From DATARH01 sp963778385 (GTDB taxonomy: Bacteria; Pseudomonadota; Alphaproteobacteria; ATCC43930; CGMCC-115725), in assembly GCA_963778385.1 (NCBI GenBank), contig CAVZUA010000026.1:124001-188000 (forward strand): a DNA stretch of 64,000 nucleotides, read 5' to 3'. Every line of letters begins with the position of its first letter. The first letter of the stretch is position 1. The notes beneath the pieces are model-generated. The model did no database searches. It saw only the letters and a list, made by a program, of their open reading frames with translations, and was not told the origin of the DNA. This document shows, one piece after another, positions 25,232-33,610 of the stretch. The position numbers and the translations under genes are program-made.

Positions 25232-25633
25232 ATGCTGCGAACCTATGACGGCGGCTGCCATTGCGGTCGGGTGCGGTTTCGCATCGAGGTCGATCTCGAC
25301 GAGACGGCAATCGGCGAATGCAACTGCTCGATCTGCACAAAGAAGGCGATCCTGCATCTGCCGGTCGCCAAGGAACGTCTGCAAATCCTCTGCGGTGCTG
25401 ACGAGATGACGACCTATCAGTTCAATACCGGCACCGCGAAACACACCTTCTGCCGGCATTGCGGCATCCATGCCTTCTATCAGCCGCGCTCCGACCCGGA
25501 GAATTACAGCGTCAATGCGCGCTGCCTCGACGAGTACGACCCCAAGACGATGCGGTCGCAACGGATGTTCGACGGCCGCGAATGGGAGGCGCATTTCGCC
25601 AAGGCTGGGAGCGAATGGGAGGCCAAGGCGTGA
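25232..25633 (+). CDS. GFA-family zinc protein, first copy
   Basis: A 133-residue GFA/CENP-V domain protein. Zinc-binding cysteine pairs are GGCHCG, CNCSICTK and FCRHCGIHAF. The family was named for glutathione-dependent formaldehyde-activating enzyme but most members have no proven activity. ATG 25232 is preferred over ATG 25226 because the AAGGAGG then has a six-base spacing. It is followed after about 30 bases by a paralogue with about half of its residues the same. Confidence 0.85.
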   Translation: MLRTYDGGCHCGRVRFRIEVDLDETAIGECNCSICTKKAILHLPVAKERLQILCGADEMTTYQFNTGTAKHTFCRHCGIHAFYQPRSDPENYSVNARCLDEYDPKTMRSQRMFDGREWEAHFAKAGSEWEAKA

Positions 25634-25665
25634 ACTTCCCACGATCGAGTTGACGGAGGCGGATG

Positions 25666-26127
25666 ATGCTGGAGGTACGCGAGGGTGGCTGTCATTGCGG
25701 GCAGGTACGGTTCCGCGCGAAGGTCGATCTCGACCGGCTGTCGCAATGCAATTGCTCGATCTGCACGAAGAAGGGGATTTTGCACCTGCCCATCGACCCG
25801 GCGGATTTCGAGCTGCTCAAGGGCAAGACTGCGCTGCGCGCCTATACCTTCGAGACCGGCATGGCGCAGCATACCTTCTGCACACATTGCGGGATGCATC
25901 CGTTCTACATCCCGCGCTCGCAGCCGCACCGGGTCAGTGTCAACGCCCGCTGCCTCGACGGCATCGACGGACCGAGCCTCAAGCCGAGCCGTTTTTTCGG
26001 TGGCCGCAATTGGGAGGAGGCACAGGCGAAGCGCCTCGCCGAAGAAGGGCTGCAGCCGCCAGACCCGATGGGCGGGCGCGCCGGCGCGCTCACCTTGCAG
26101 GCGATCCTCGACCGAGCGCCGGAGTAG
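25666..26127 (+). CDS. GFA-family zinc protein, second copy
   Basis: A 153-residue GFA-domain protein, tandem paralogue of the upstream gene. The cysteine set is GGCHCG, CNCSICTKKG and FCTHCGMHPFY. The C-terminus is about 20 residues longer (LQPPDPMGGRAGALTLQAIL). CGGAGG precedes ATG 25666 at six bases; an ATG three bases earlier is also possible. The differing lengths suggest an old duplication and perhaps separate substrates. Confidence 0.85.
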   Translation: MLEVREGGCHCGQVRFRAKVDLDRLSQCNCSICTKKGILHLPIDPADFELLKGKTALRAYTFETGMAQHTFCTHCGMHPFYIPRSQPHRVSVNARCLDGIDGPSLKPSRFFGGRNWEEAQAKRLAEEGLQPPDPMGGRAGALTLQAILDRAPE

Positions 26128-26130
26128 GCA

Positions 26131-26874
26131 TCACCATTCCGGCGGACGAGCGAATGATGTTTCGGACAGGTCGGGCGTCTGGCCGAAACGCGCACCCGTG
26201 AAGCGCGCCGCACCGAAAAACTTGGCTCTGGCGAAGCTGTTGTACTGGCAGAACTCGGCGCCGGCAAAGCTGGCGTCCGTCGCGAACTGCGCTCCGTTGA
26301 ACGGCGTGTAGCCGGCGAAGCGCACGGCGTCGAACACCGCCTTGCCGGCAAAGCGGGCATTGCCGAACCAGGCGAATCCGGCTCTGTCCGGCTGGACCTC
26401 GCCGGGAATGAAGCGCGCGTCGCGAAAATTGGCTTCGCCAGCGAAATTGGCAATCATGAACTGGCCGTAGCAGCCAAACGTCACATGGCTGAAATCGGCA
26501 ATGTCGCCGAAGAACGCGCCGTTGAAGCAGCCGCCATGATGAAATTGGGCGCCGGTAAAGCGTGCGCCGTACGGGAACCTGGTGCTGACGAAGAGCGCCA
26601 CGCCCGGAAACGTAAAGCCGGAGAAATCCGGCGCATTGCTGAATTCGTGATGGCGAAAATTGGCGATACTGTCGCTCATCCACGCCGCTGTTTCCGGATT
26701 ACCGGGAATGACGTCGCCGGGATAGCGATCCTCGACGGTGTAGGACCACCGGCCCGCTGCGACGAGGGCGCGATAACGCGCGGCGGTCGCCACGGTCCAG
26801 TCATTCCATGCCTCCCCGCCTCGCGCGAACAGCGCCAGACTCTCCGCCTCGTTCACACGCGCTCCCGCCCACAA
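26131..26874 (-). CDS. Pentapeptide-repeat protein
   Basis: A 247-residue protein whose last 170 residues are imperfect pentapeptide repeats of the A(D/N/R)F type (ANFAGEANFRDARF, ARFAGKAVFDAVRF, AQFATDASFAGAEF, AKFFGAARFTGARF), which fold into a right-handed beta-helix. The N-terminal 65 residues are not repetitive (EAWNDWTVATAARYRALVAA). Some such proteins mimic DNA or protect gyrase, but most have unknown roles. Many Phe residues point inward as expected. No signal peptide is seen. It converges on the second GFA gene with a 3-base gap. Confidence 0.82.
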   Translation of the reverse strand: MWAGARVNEAESLALFARGGEAWNDWTVATAARYRALVAAGRWSYTVEDRYPGDVIPGNPETAAWMSDSIANFRHHEFSNAPDFSGFTFPGVALFVSTRFPYGARFTGAQFHHGGCFNGAFFGDIADFSHVTFGCYGQFMIANFAGEANFRDARFIPGEVQPDRAGFAWFGNARFAGKAVFDAVRFAGYTPFNGAQFATDASFAGAEFCQYNSFARAKFFGAARFTGARFGQTPDLSETSFARPPEW

Positions 26875-26945
26875 TTCCCCTTCGGAAATAGTTCGGACGG
26901 TCGGCGGGAAAGGTTGCGGCTGGAGGCGGCGGGGCGGCGGGGCGG

Positions 26946-27686
26946 CTAGATCACCAGCTCCTTGCCGACGCCGCGCACATCGATCTCGTAGTCGAGGCCT
27001 TGCACCGGCGGGCGGCAGTAATGCCAGGTGAGGCCACCGGGCGCGGCGCGGCGGCGGATGAACTCGTCGGCGAAATGCGGATGGATCTCGAAGATCGTGT
27101 AGAGCTGAGTCTCGGTCACGTTCGCCCAGGTCTTGCCAAGCGCGCCCATGCGCTCTTCCATCGCGCCGAGCACAAAGCGCGCCTTCTCGCGCATGCCTTC
27201 GGCCGACTGGTCACCGAGCCGGACGATGCGCTCGCCGTAAGGGCCGCCCGCGCCGCCTGCCTCGCCGCTGCCGGCGACGACAAATCCGCCTGCCCCCGGC
27301 ACCGTGTAGGAGAAGGCGTACAGGCTCGGCTCCGACGGCGGGTCGAGTTCCGGACAGACGTTCGAGCGCGCCACCGGATTGATCTCGTCGTGGAAGATGC
27401 CCCAGGCGGCGAGCTGTTGGACGTAATGCCGGTTGAAGTCGATAAAGCCCTGATCGGTGAACTGGCCCGGCGAGCGCAGCTCGCAGGCGCAGAACGCGGT
27501 CGGAGGCCGGCCCATCCGCGCCATATGCGCCTCAGCGGCGGCGAAGCCTTCGGCGAGCTTTAGCGGCTTGGCAAAGCGCGCGCGCTCGATCGCGTATCCC
27601 TCCATTGCTTCGACGCCACCGGAATACTGGAAGGCGTGGGTGATGAAGCGGTAATTGCCGGCCTGGAACAGCTGCGTCTCGAGCAT
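26946..27686 (-). CDS. CnbZ-like (2-amino-5-chloromuconate deaminase family) protein
   Basis: A 246-residue protein resembling the family annotated as 2-amino-5-chloromuconate deaminase CnbZ, recognised from GGVEAMEGYAIERARFAKPL, TAFCACELRSPGQFTDQGF and GSGEAGG. This identification is from memory of the family pattern and its substrate need not be a chloromuconate. The C-terminal region (TETQLYTIFEIHPHFADEF) is RidA-like. The ATG 27686 is preceded by GGAGGGG; the gene follows the aminopeptidase P gene by 10 bases on the same strand. Confidence 0.6.
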   Translation of the reverse strand: MLETQLFQAGNYRFITHAFQYSGGVEAMEGYAIERARFAKPLKLAEGFAAAEAHMARMGRPPTAFCACELRSPGQFTDQGFIDFNRHYVQQLAAWGIFHDEINPVARSNVCPELDPPSEPSLYAFSYTVPGAGGFVVAGSGEAGGAGGPYGERIVRLGDQSAEGMREKARFVLGAMEERMGALGKTWANVTETQLYTIFEIHPHFADEFIRRRAAPGGLTWHYCRPPVQGLDYEIDVRGVGKELVI

Positions 27687-27696
27687 CGTCCCCTCC

Positions 27697-29745
27697 TCAT
27701 GAAATCGGTGCAGTGGCCGTCTCAAGCCAGCGCGCGGTCTCGGCATCGACCAGCGGACCGATTGTCTCCCGCACGCGCGTATGATAGCCGTCGAGCCAGG
27801 CGGCCTCGTCACGGTCGAGTAGGTCGCGCGTCACCAAGTTGCGGTCGATCGGCGCCAGCGTGATTGTCTCGAAGCACAGCATATCGCGGCCGTTTTCTTT
27901 AGGGCCGCGCTCGTCGGGCTGTACGACGATCAGGTTCTCGATGCGGATGCCGTAGGCGCCCGTCTTGTAATAGCCGGGCTCGTTGGAAACGATCATGCCG
28001 GGCAGCAGCGGCTGGGTATTGGGCGCCTTGGAGATGCGCTGCGGGCCTTCATGCACCGACAGATAACTGCCGACGCCGTGGCCGGTGCCGTGGTCGTAAT
28101 CGAGCCCGACCTGCCACAACGATCGCCGCGCAAAGCTGTCGAGTTGCGTCCCGCTGGTGCCCCTCGGGAAGCGCGCGGTGGCCAATGCTATATGGCCCTT
28201 GAGCACACGGGTGAAGTTCTCGCGCATCTCGGCGGTCGGCTCGCCGATCGCGATGGTGCGGGTGATGTCGGTCGTGCCGTCGAGGTACTGCGCGCCGGAA
28301 TCGAGCAGGTACAGCGTCCCCGGCTCCAGGACTTTTTCGCTTTCCGGGCTTGCCCGGTAATGGACGATCGCCCCGTTCGATCCGGCGCCCGATATCGTCG
28401 GGAAGGATAGGTCGCGGAAATATTGCCCCTCCTTGCGAAAGCCTTCGAGCCGGTCGCTGGCGGCGATCTCGCGCAGGCCGCCTTGCGGCGCGGTGCGGGC
28501 CAGCCAAGCGAGGAAACGCGTCACCGCGGCGCCGTCACGGCGATGCGCTTCGCGCGTGCCGTCGAGTTCGACGCGGTTTTTGCAGGCTTTTGGCAGCATG
28601 CAGGGGTCGGCGGCTCGGTGGATTTGCGCGCCGGCTGCCGTCAAGCGGTCGAAGACCCAGGACGCGGCGCTCGCCGGATCGACCTGCACGGGACCTTCCT
28701 TGGCGAGCGCGTCGAGGGCGGCGCCTAGCCGCTCGGGCGCCTCGATCGTGACCTGGTTGCCGAGATGGCGGTCGAGCCCTGGCATCAGCTTGCGGCGATC
28801 GATAAACAGCGTCACCGTGCCGTCGGCCTTGACCACGGCAAAAGACAGCGGCAACGGCGTGTGCGGCACGTCGCCGCCGCGAATGTTGAGCAGCCAGGCG
28901 ATCAATTCCGGCATGGTCAGCACCGTCGCCGCCGCGCCATTGGCGGCGACCGCTTTGCCGATGCGGGCGCGCTTATCGGCAGCGCCCTCGCCGGCAAACG
29001 CATCGGGCTGCGCGAAGACCGGGGCGAGCGGCGCCGCCGGCCGGCCGGCCCAGCTCTGATCGAGTGGGTTCTTCGTCACCGCCCGAAGGGTCGCGCCGGC
29101 GCGCTCGACCCCCGCCTTCAGCCGTTCGACTTCCTGCGGCGTATGCAGCCAGGGATCGTAGCCGATCGCTTCGCCGTGCTTGGCGGCGCTGGTCAGCCAG
29201 TTGGCGGGCGGCTCGTCGATCAGGTGACGAATCTCATAGGCCTGAGTGTCGACCTGGGCGCCGGCTTGCAGCGTATAGCGGCCGTCGACAAACACCGCCG
29301 CCCGATCTTTGAGTACCACCGCCATCCCGGCCGAGCCGGTGAAGCCGGTCAGCCAAGCCAGGCGCTGGCCGCACAGGGGCACGTACTCGCCCTGGTGTTC
29401 ATCGGCGCGCGGCACGATGAAGCCCGCCAGGCCGTCGGCGGCGATCCGGTCGCGCAACAGCTTCAGCCGGGCGGCGCGCGACAGGCGCGCGAAATCCTCG
29501 GGCTGCATGCCGTCATGATGCGACGCGGCGAGCGCTGACTTGCGCACTTCAAGCGCGGCTGCCAACTCGGGTGGCGTCGGCTCGGCGACCAGCGCGTGCC
29601 AACTCGTGCCGATCTCTGGCGGCGCCGCCAGGATGCCGGCGATCAGCGCGTCGGTTGCGCCGGCGTCGAGTGACGAGCCGGATGCGGTCAATAAACGCGC
29701 CAACCGGTCACGTTCCGACACCGCTCCATCCATCGCCTGCTCCAT
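27697..29745 (-). CDS. pepP: Xaa-Pro aminopeptidase (M24B)
   Basis: A 682-residue cytosolic metallopeptidase that removes N-terminal residues before proline. Two creatinase-like N-terminal domains (GFIVPRADEHQGEYVPLCGQ, RLAWLTGFTGSAGMAVVLKD) precede the pita-bread domain with metal ligands in LLDSGAQYLDGTTDITRT, GTGHGVGSYLSVHEGPQ and IVSNEPGYYKTGAYGIRIEN. A preliminary 80-residue helical extension (to about residue 79) precedes the usual start; shorter starts at 29733 or near 29508 are possible. It is co-directional with the CnbZ-like gene. Confidence 0.88.
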   Translation of the reverse strand: MEQAMDGAVSERDRLARLLTASGSSLDAGATDALIAGILAAPPEIGTSWHALVAEPTPPELAAALEVRKSALAASHHDGMQPEDFARLSRAARLKLLRDRIAADGLAGFIVPRADEHQGEYVPLCGQRLAWLTGFTGSAGMAVVLKDRAAVFVDGRYTLQAGAQVDTQAYEIRHLIDEPPANWLTSAAKHGEAIGYDPWLHTPQEVERLKAGVERAGATLRAVTKNPLDQSWAGRPAAPLAPVFAQPDAFAGEGAADKRARIGKAVAANGAAATVLTMPELIAWLLNIRGGDVPHTPLPLSFAVVKADGTVTLFIDRRKLMPGLDRHLGNQVTIEAPERLGAALDALAKEGPVQVDPASAASWVFDRLTAAGAQIHRAADPCMLPKACKNRVELDGTREAHRRDGAAVTRFLAWLARTAPQGGLREIAASDRLEGFRKEGQYFRDLSFPTISGAGSNGAIVHYRASPESEKVLEPGTLYLLDSGAQYLDGTTDITRTIAIGEPTAEMRENFTRVLKGHIALATARFPRGTSGTQLDSFARRSLWQVGLDYDHGTGHGVGSYLSVHEGPQRISKAPNTQPLLPGMIVSNEPGYYKTGAYGIRIENLIVVQPDERGPKENGRDMLCFETITLAPIDRNLVTRDLLDRDEAAWLDGYHTRVRETIGPLVDAETARWLETATAPIS

Positions 29746-29888
29746 CGCTATCCGAGCTGCAGTAAAGCACGTCTACCCGCCATTCTCATCCCTTGCGGCA
29801 CGGATGGGCAACCAACCATCCACGCGTGTTGCGATGCCGAAGATGCGGCCGCCAATCAGTCAGTGTTGCTGACTTGTGCATGGCTGCC

Positions 29889-29919
29889 TTGCGTTCCTGT
29901 TGTTGTGCTTTTGTATAAT
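29889..29919 (+). promoter_or_regulatory. Candidate sigma-70 promoter of the DUF1127 gene
   Basis: A perfect TATAAT at 29914-29919 lies in an unusually AT-rich stretch, with TTGCGT at 29889-29894 as a weak -35 at a long 19-base spacing. It is about 45 bases upstream of the DUF1127 start codon. The -10 match is strong; the -35 is not. Confidence 0.45.
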
Positions 29920-29963
29920 CGAAACCATTTTTGCACTGCACCATAAGGTGAGAGGTACCGACC

Positions 29964-30224
29964 ATGTTCATTGTCAATCTCTTCGAAGCTGCGGGTCATG
30001 CGTTCGCCGAATGGCGTCGCAAGCAGCAGGCCTATGGCGAGCTGATGGCGCTCGATGACCGCGCGCTCGCCGATATCGGCATCCGGCGCTCCGAGATCCC
30101 GGCGATCGTCGAGGGCAACCACGAAGCCGCGCAGCAGCCGGGCGAGCGCGACTTCATCCCGGCGTTCCGGCAGCAGCAACTGGCCGGCGGCCGCACGTGG
30201 TTTCCCTGGTTTCCGCCGCTCTGA
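29964..30224 (+). CDS. DUF1127 domain protein
   Basis: An 86-residue protein with the arginine-rich DUF1127 (YjiS-like) motif WRRKQQAYGELMALDDRALA then DIGIRRSEI in its middle. Small DUF1127 proteins are common in alphaproteobacteria and have been linked to stress responses and RNA metabolism in a few species; the role here is unknown. The C-terminal 35 residues are specific to this gene. A GAGAGG lies before the ATG. A strong hairpin terminator follows 24 bases after the stop, so it is a single-gene unit. Confidence 0.85.
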   Translation: MFIVNLFEAAGHAFAEWRRKQQAYGELMALDDRALADIGIRRSEIPAIVEGNHEAAQQPGERDFIPAFRQQQLAGGRTWFPWFPPL

Positions 30225-30247
30225 GCCATGACGACACTAGACGGCAG

Positions 30248-30280
30248 ACGGCCCGCCTCAGCTTGATGGCGGGCCGTTTT
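30248..30280. terminator. Rho-independent terminator after DUF1127 gene
   Basis: CGGCCCGCC (30249-30257) and GGCGGGCCG (30268-30276) form a nine-base stem with a ten-base loop, followed by TTTT. The stop codon of the opposite prmA gene lies in the loop, so prmA transcripts would also read through this hairpin. Confidence 0.75.
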
Positions 30281-31142
30281 GCTTTCGGAGCATCAAGGTC
30301 GACCAGCCGTCGATGACGATGCGCGCTTCCAGCCGCAGATGCCGGGCGCGGTAGGCGGCGAGCACGCCCGCCTCCTGGCGCCGCAACAATCCCGATAAGA
30401 CCACCGCGCCCCCCAGCGCCGTGATTCGCGCCAAATCGCGCGCCATCAGCATCAGCGGCCGCGCCAGAATGTTGGCTAAGACGAGATCGTGATCGCGGCT
30501 GTTGCCCGCCCCCGCGGCGCAGGCGGAGCGCACCCAACGGGCGGTGCCGTTGCGCCGCGCATGATGGCGGGCCACGCGCACCGACCCCGGATCGATATCG
30601 CTCGCCACGACGGGTCGTCGCAATCTTTTTGCGGCGGCGATGGCGAGAATGCCGCTGCCGGTGCCGATATCGCGGGGTCGCCGGAAGCGGCGCGCCTTCG
30701 CCAGCCGGTCAAACGCCAGCAGGCAGCCGCGGGTCGACGGATGCTCACCGGTGCCGAAGGCGGTCGCCGCATCGATTTCGATCGCGATCATGCCCGCCGG
30801 CGGCGTCTCGCGCCAATGCGAGCCGTGAATCAGAAAGCGCCCGATGCGTTGCGGTGGAAAGGCGCGGCGGTTCTCGGCAAGCCAATCGCGCTCGGCGATC
30901 TGCTCTTCGCTCAGCGACAGCACGCGGCCGCCTGCTGCCGCGGCCGCGAGATCGAGCCGCACGCCAAGCGCCGCATCGAGCAGCGGGGTCCGGGCATAAG
31001 TCTCGACCAGCCATTCCGTCGGCTCACCCTCGCGCGTCTCGAACGCCGAGACGCTATCCACCAGTTCGTCGAGGATGTCGGCGACGGCCGATGCTGCATC
31101 GGCCCCCTCAACGCGCGCGGCGATGTGGAAGAGGGTTGGCAT
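30258..31142 (-). CDS. prmA: Ribosomal protein L11 methyltransferase
   Basis: A 294-residue SAM-dependent methyltransferase that trimethylates L11. The typical N-terminal L11-binding part is followed by FGTGEHPSTRGCLLAFD, a family marker, and the SAM motif DIGTGSGILAIAAAKR. NPPY-type NILA (VLANILARPLMLMARDL) follows. It is divergent from none; it lies downstream of the helicase gene on the same strand with a 34-base gap. Confidence 0.92.
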   Translation of the reverse strand: MPTLFHIAARVEGADAASAVADILDELVDSVSAFETREGEPTEWLVETYARTPLLDAALGVRLDLAAAAAGGRVLSLSEEQIAERDWLAENRRAFPPQRIGRFLIHGSHWRETPPAGMIAIEIDAATAFGTGEHPSTRGCLLAFDRLAKARRFRRPRDIGTGSGILAIAAAKRLRRPVVASDIDPGSVRVARHHARRNGTARWVRSACAAGAGNSRDHDLVLANILARPLMLMARDLARITALGGAVVLSGLLRRQEAGVLAAYRARHLRLEARIVIDGWSTLMLRKQNGPPSS

Positions 31143-31176
31143 TGCGAGGCGGCTGCTTAGCGCTGCTTCTAGGTCG

Positions 31177-33444
31177 TCACGCGCGCTCGACGAAGGCGTC
31201 CATCACCTTTTTGTCGCCGGCCTTTTCGAAGGCGATGTCGAGTTTGTTGTCCTCGACGACCCGGATGGTGCCGTAGCCGAATTTCTGATGGAACACGCGG
31301 TCGCCGAGCGAAAACCCGCCGATTTTCTTTACTTCCTGGCCGCGCGGCGGCGGTTTGCTGCCCTGGATGACCAAGGGCGGACGCGGCAGGCTCTTCTGGT
31401 AGCTACCCTGGTAGCCTTCGTTCCAGGTCGTGCCCCAGGCGGCATTGGCGGCGGGAGAGGCGGCCCAGCCGGCGCCTGGTCCCATGCCCATTTCGGTCGC
31501 GACCTCGATCTGGTCCTTGGGCAACTCGTCGATAAAGCGCGAGCGCGCGGAGGCTTGCCACTGGCCGTGGATGCGGCGGTTGGCGGCGAACGACACGAGC
31601 GCACGCTGTCGCGCCCGGGTCAGCCCGACATAGGCGAGCCGGCGCTCCTCTTCGAGACCGGGAAGACCGGATTCCTCGATCGCGCGCTGCGATGGGAATA
31701 CGCCTTCCTCCCAGCCGGGAAGGAACACCGTGTCGAACTCGAGCCCTTTGGCGCTGTGCAGCGTCATCAGACTGACCATGTCGCCGGCCGTGTCGGCGGC
31801 ATTATCCATCACCAGGCTGACATGTTCGAGGAACCCGCCAAGATTCTCGAATTCGGCCATCGCGACGACGAGTTCTTTGAGGTTTTCCAGTCGCCCCGGC
31901 GCCTCGGGCGAGGGGTCGGCCTGCCACATCCCGGTATAGCCGCTCTCGTCGAGCACCCGCTGCACCAGCTCGACATGGCCGTCGCGAAACGCTTCGTCAC
32001 GCCAGCGGTCCAGCATCGTGAGGAAATTGGCGAGCGAATTGCGTGCGCCGCGCGGCAGCGCGTCGCCGGCGATCAGCCGCCGCGTCGCCTCGACCAGCGA
32101 GACCTGTTCCCTGCGCGCTTCGGCGTGAAGCGCCTGCAGGGTCGCGGTGCCGATACCCCGGCGCGGCGTGTTGACGATGCGCTCAAAGGCGAGGTCGTCA
32201 GCCGGCTGGTTGACGAGGCGAAGATAGGCAAGCGCATCGCGGATTTCCTGGCGCTCATAGAAGCGCGGACCGCCGATCACACGATAGGGCAAAGCGAGCG
32301 CGATAAAGCGCTCCTCGAACTCGCGGGTCTGAAAGCCGGCGCGCACCAGGATGGCGATCTCGCTGAGCTGGTGGCCGCTTCGCTGCAGCGCCTCGATCTC
32401 GTCGCCGACCCAGCGGGCCTCCTGCTCGGCGTCCCACAACCCGCGCACCGTGACCTTGTCGCCCCCGTCGGCACGAGTCCACAAGGTCTTGCCGAGCCGG
32501 CCGCGATTGTGGCCGATCACCCCGGCCGCGGCGGACAGAATCTCCGGCGTCGAGCGGTAATTCTCCTCGAGGCGGACGACCAGCGCGCCGGGGAAGTCGC
32601 TCTCGAATTTGAGGATGTTCTCGATCTGCGCGCCGCGCCAGGAATAGATCGACTGGTCGTCGTCGCCGACGCAGCAGATGTTCTTGTGCTGCTGCGCCAG
32701 AAGCCGCAGCCAGAGATACTGCGCGACGTTGGTGTCCTGGTACTCGTCGACCAGGACGTAGCGGAAGCGGCGCTGATAGCTCGCCAGGATTTCCGGGCTG
32801 GTCTGGAACAGCGTCAAATTGTGGAGCAGCAGGTCGCCAAAATCGCATGCGTTCACCGTGGCGAGCCGCTCCTGGTAAAGCCGGTAAAGGTCGATCGCGC
32901 GCCCGTCGGCGAAATCGCCGATCTCGGCGAGCGACACCTTGTCAGGGGTCAGCCCGCGATCCTTCCAGCGCTCGATGACTACGTGCAGTACCCGCGCCGG
33001 CCAGCGCCGCTCATCGATATTGGCGGCGGCGAGGATCTGCTTCAGGAGCCGGACCTGGTCGTCGCTGTCGAGGATCGTAAAGCTCGATCTGAGACCGACC
33101 GCCTCGGCGTGGCGGCGCAGGATGCGGGCGGCAAGCGCATGGAAGGTGCCAAGCCAGACCCCTTCGGAGGCCTGACCGATCATCGCCTCCAGCCGCTGGC
33201 GCATCTCGCGCGCCGCCTTGTTGGTAAAGGTCACGGCGAGCAACTCGCCGGGATAGGCCCGGCGGGTCGCGAGAATGTGCGCCAGCCGCGTGGTCAGCAC
33301 GCGGGTCTTGCCGGTGCCGGCCCCGGCCAGCACCAGCACCGGTCCTTCGACCGCGGCGACGGCCTGAGCCTGCGCTTCGTTGAGCGCCGCCAGATAAAAG
33401 CTCGGTCCCGCGGAGGCGGGTTCCTCGACACGAAGTTCGGACAT
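31177..33444 (-). CDS. UvrD/PcrA-type ATP-dependent DNA helicase
   Basis: A 755-residue superfamily 1A helicase (UvrD/PcrA/Rep). Walker A GAGTGKT is within residues 40-47, motif Ia is TFTNKAAREM, Walker B DEYQDTNVAQ starts at D233, motif III is GDDDQSIYSWRGAQ, motif V is TLHSAKGLEF, and motif VI is EERRLAYVGLTRARQ. The C-terminus (FSLGDRVFHQKFGYGTIRVV) is the Tudor-like domain that in PcrA and UvrD contacts RNA polymerase. It unwinds DNA in repair and at stalled forks. The ATG 33444 is chosen over an upstream extension of 52 low-quality residues. Confidence 0.92.
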   Translation of the reverse strand: MSELRVEEPASAGPSFYLAALNEAQAQAVAAVEGPVLVLAGAGTGKTRVLTTRLAHILATRRAYPGELLAVTFTNKAAREMRQRLEAMIGQASEGVWLGTFHALAARILRRHAEAVGLRSSFTILDSDDQVRLLKQILAAANIDERRWPARVLHVVIERWKDRGLTPDKVSLAEIGDFADGRAIDLYRLYQERLATVNACDFGDLLLHNLTLFQTSPEILASYQRRFRYVLVDEYQDTNVAQYLWLRLLAQQHKNICCVGDDDQSIYSWRGAQIENILKFESDFPGALVVRLEENYRSTPEILSAAAGVIGHNRGRLGKTLWTRADGGDKVTVRGLWDAEQEARWVGDEIEALQRSGHQLSEIAILVRAGFQTREFEERFIALALPYRVIGGPRFYERQEIRDALAYLRLVNQPADDLAFERIVNTPRRGIGTATLQALHAEARREQVSLVEATRRLIAGDALPRGARNSLANFLTMLDRWRDEAFRDGHVELVQRVLDESGYTGMWQADPSPEAPGRLENLKELVVAMAEFENLGGFLEHVSLVMDNAADTAGDMVSLMTLHSAKGLEFDTVFLPGWEEGVFPSQRAIEESGLPGLEEERRLAYVGLTRARQRALVSFAANRRIHGQWQASARSRFIDELPKDQIEVATEMGMGPGAGWAASPAANAAWGTTWNEGYQGSYQKSLPRPPLVIQGSKPPPRGQEVKKIGGFSLGDRVFHQKFGYGTIRVVEDNKLDIAFEKAGDKKVMDAFVERA

Positions 33445-33610
33445 CGGTCCATCATATAGCAATGCCGCGCCGGCGCCGCAGCCGAAGCTGTCGCCGATCG
33501 TGACCGGGCTGCCACGCGGAGCAAAAAAATGCCGGCAAACCAGTTGCGTTCTGGCGATTTCTGCCGGCTCTCGGTCATGATGGCGCAGACACTTTTGCAC
33601 TACTCGACCG

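Noticed and set aside
31075..33459. 794-codon open frame on the plus strand opposite the helicase gene
   Set aside because: It mirrors the conserved helicase in the other strand; its translation is rich in R, G, H and D and has no domain. Long antisense frames are expected in high-GC DNA.
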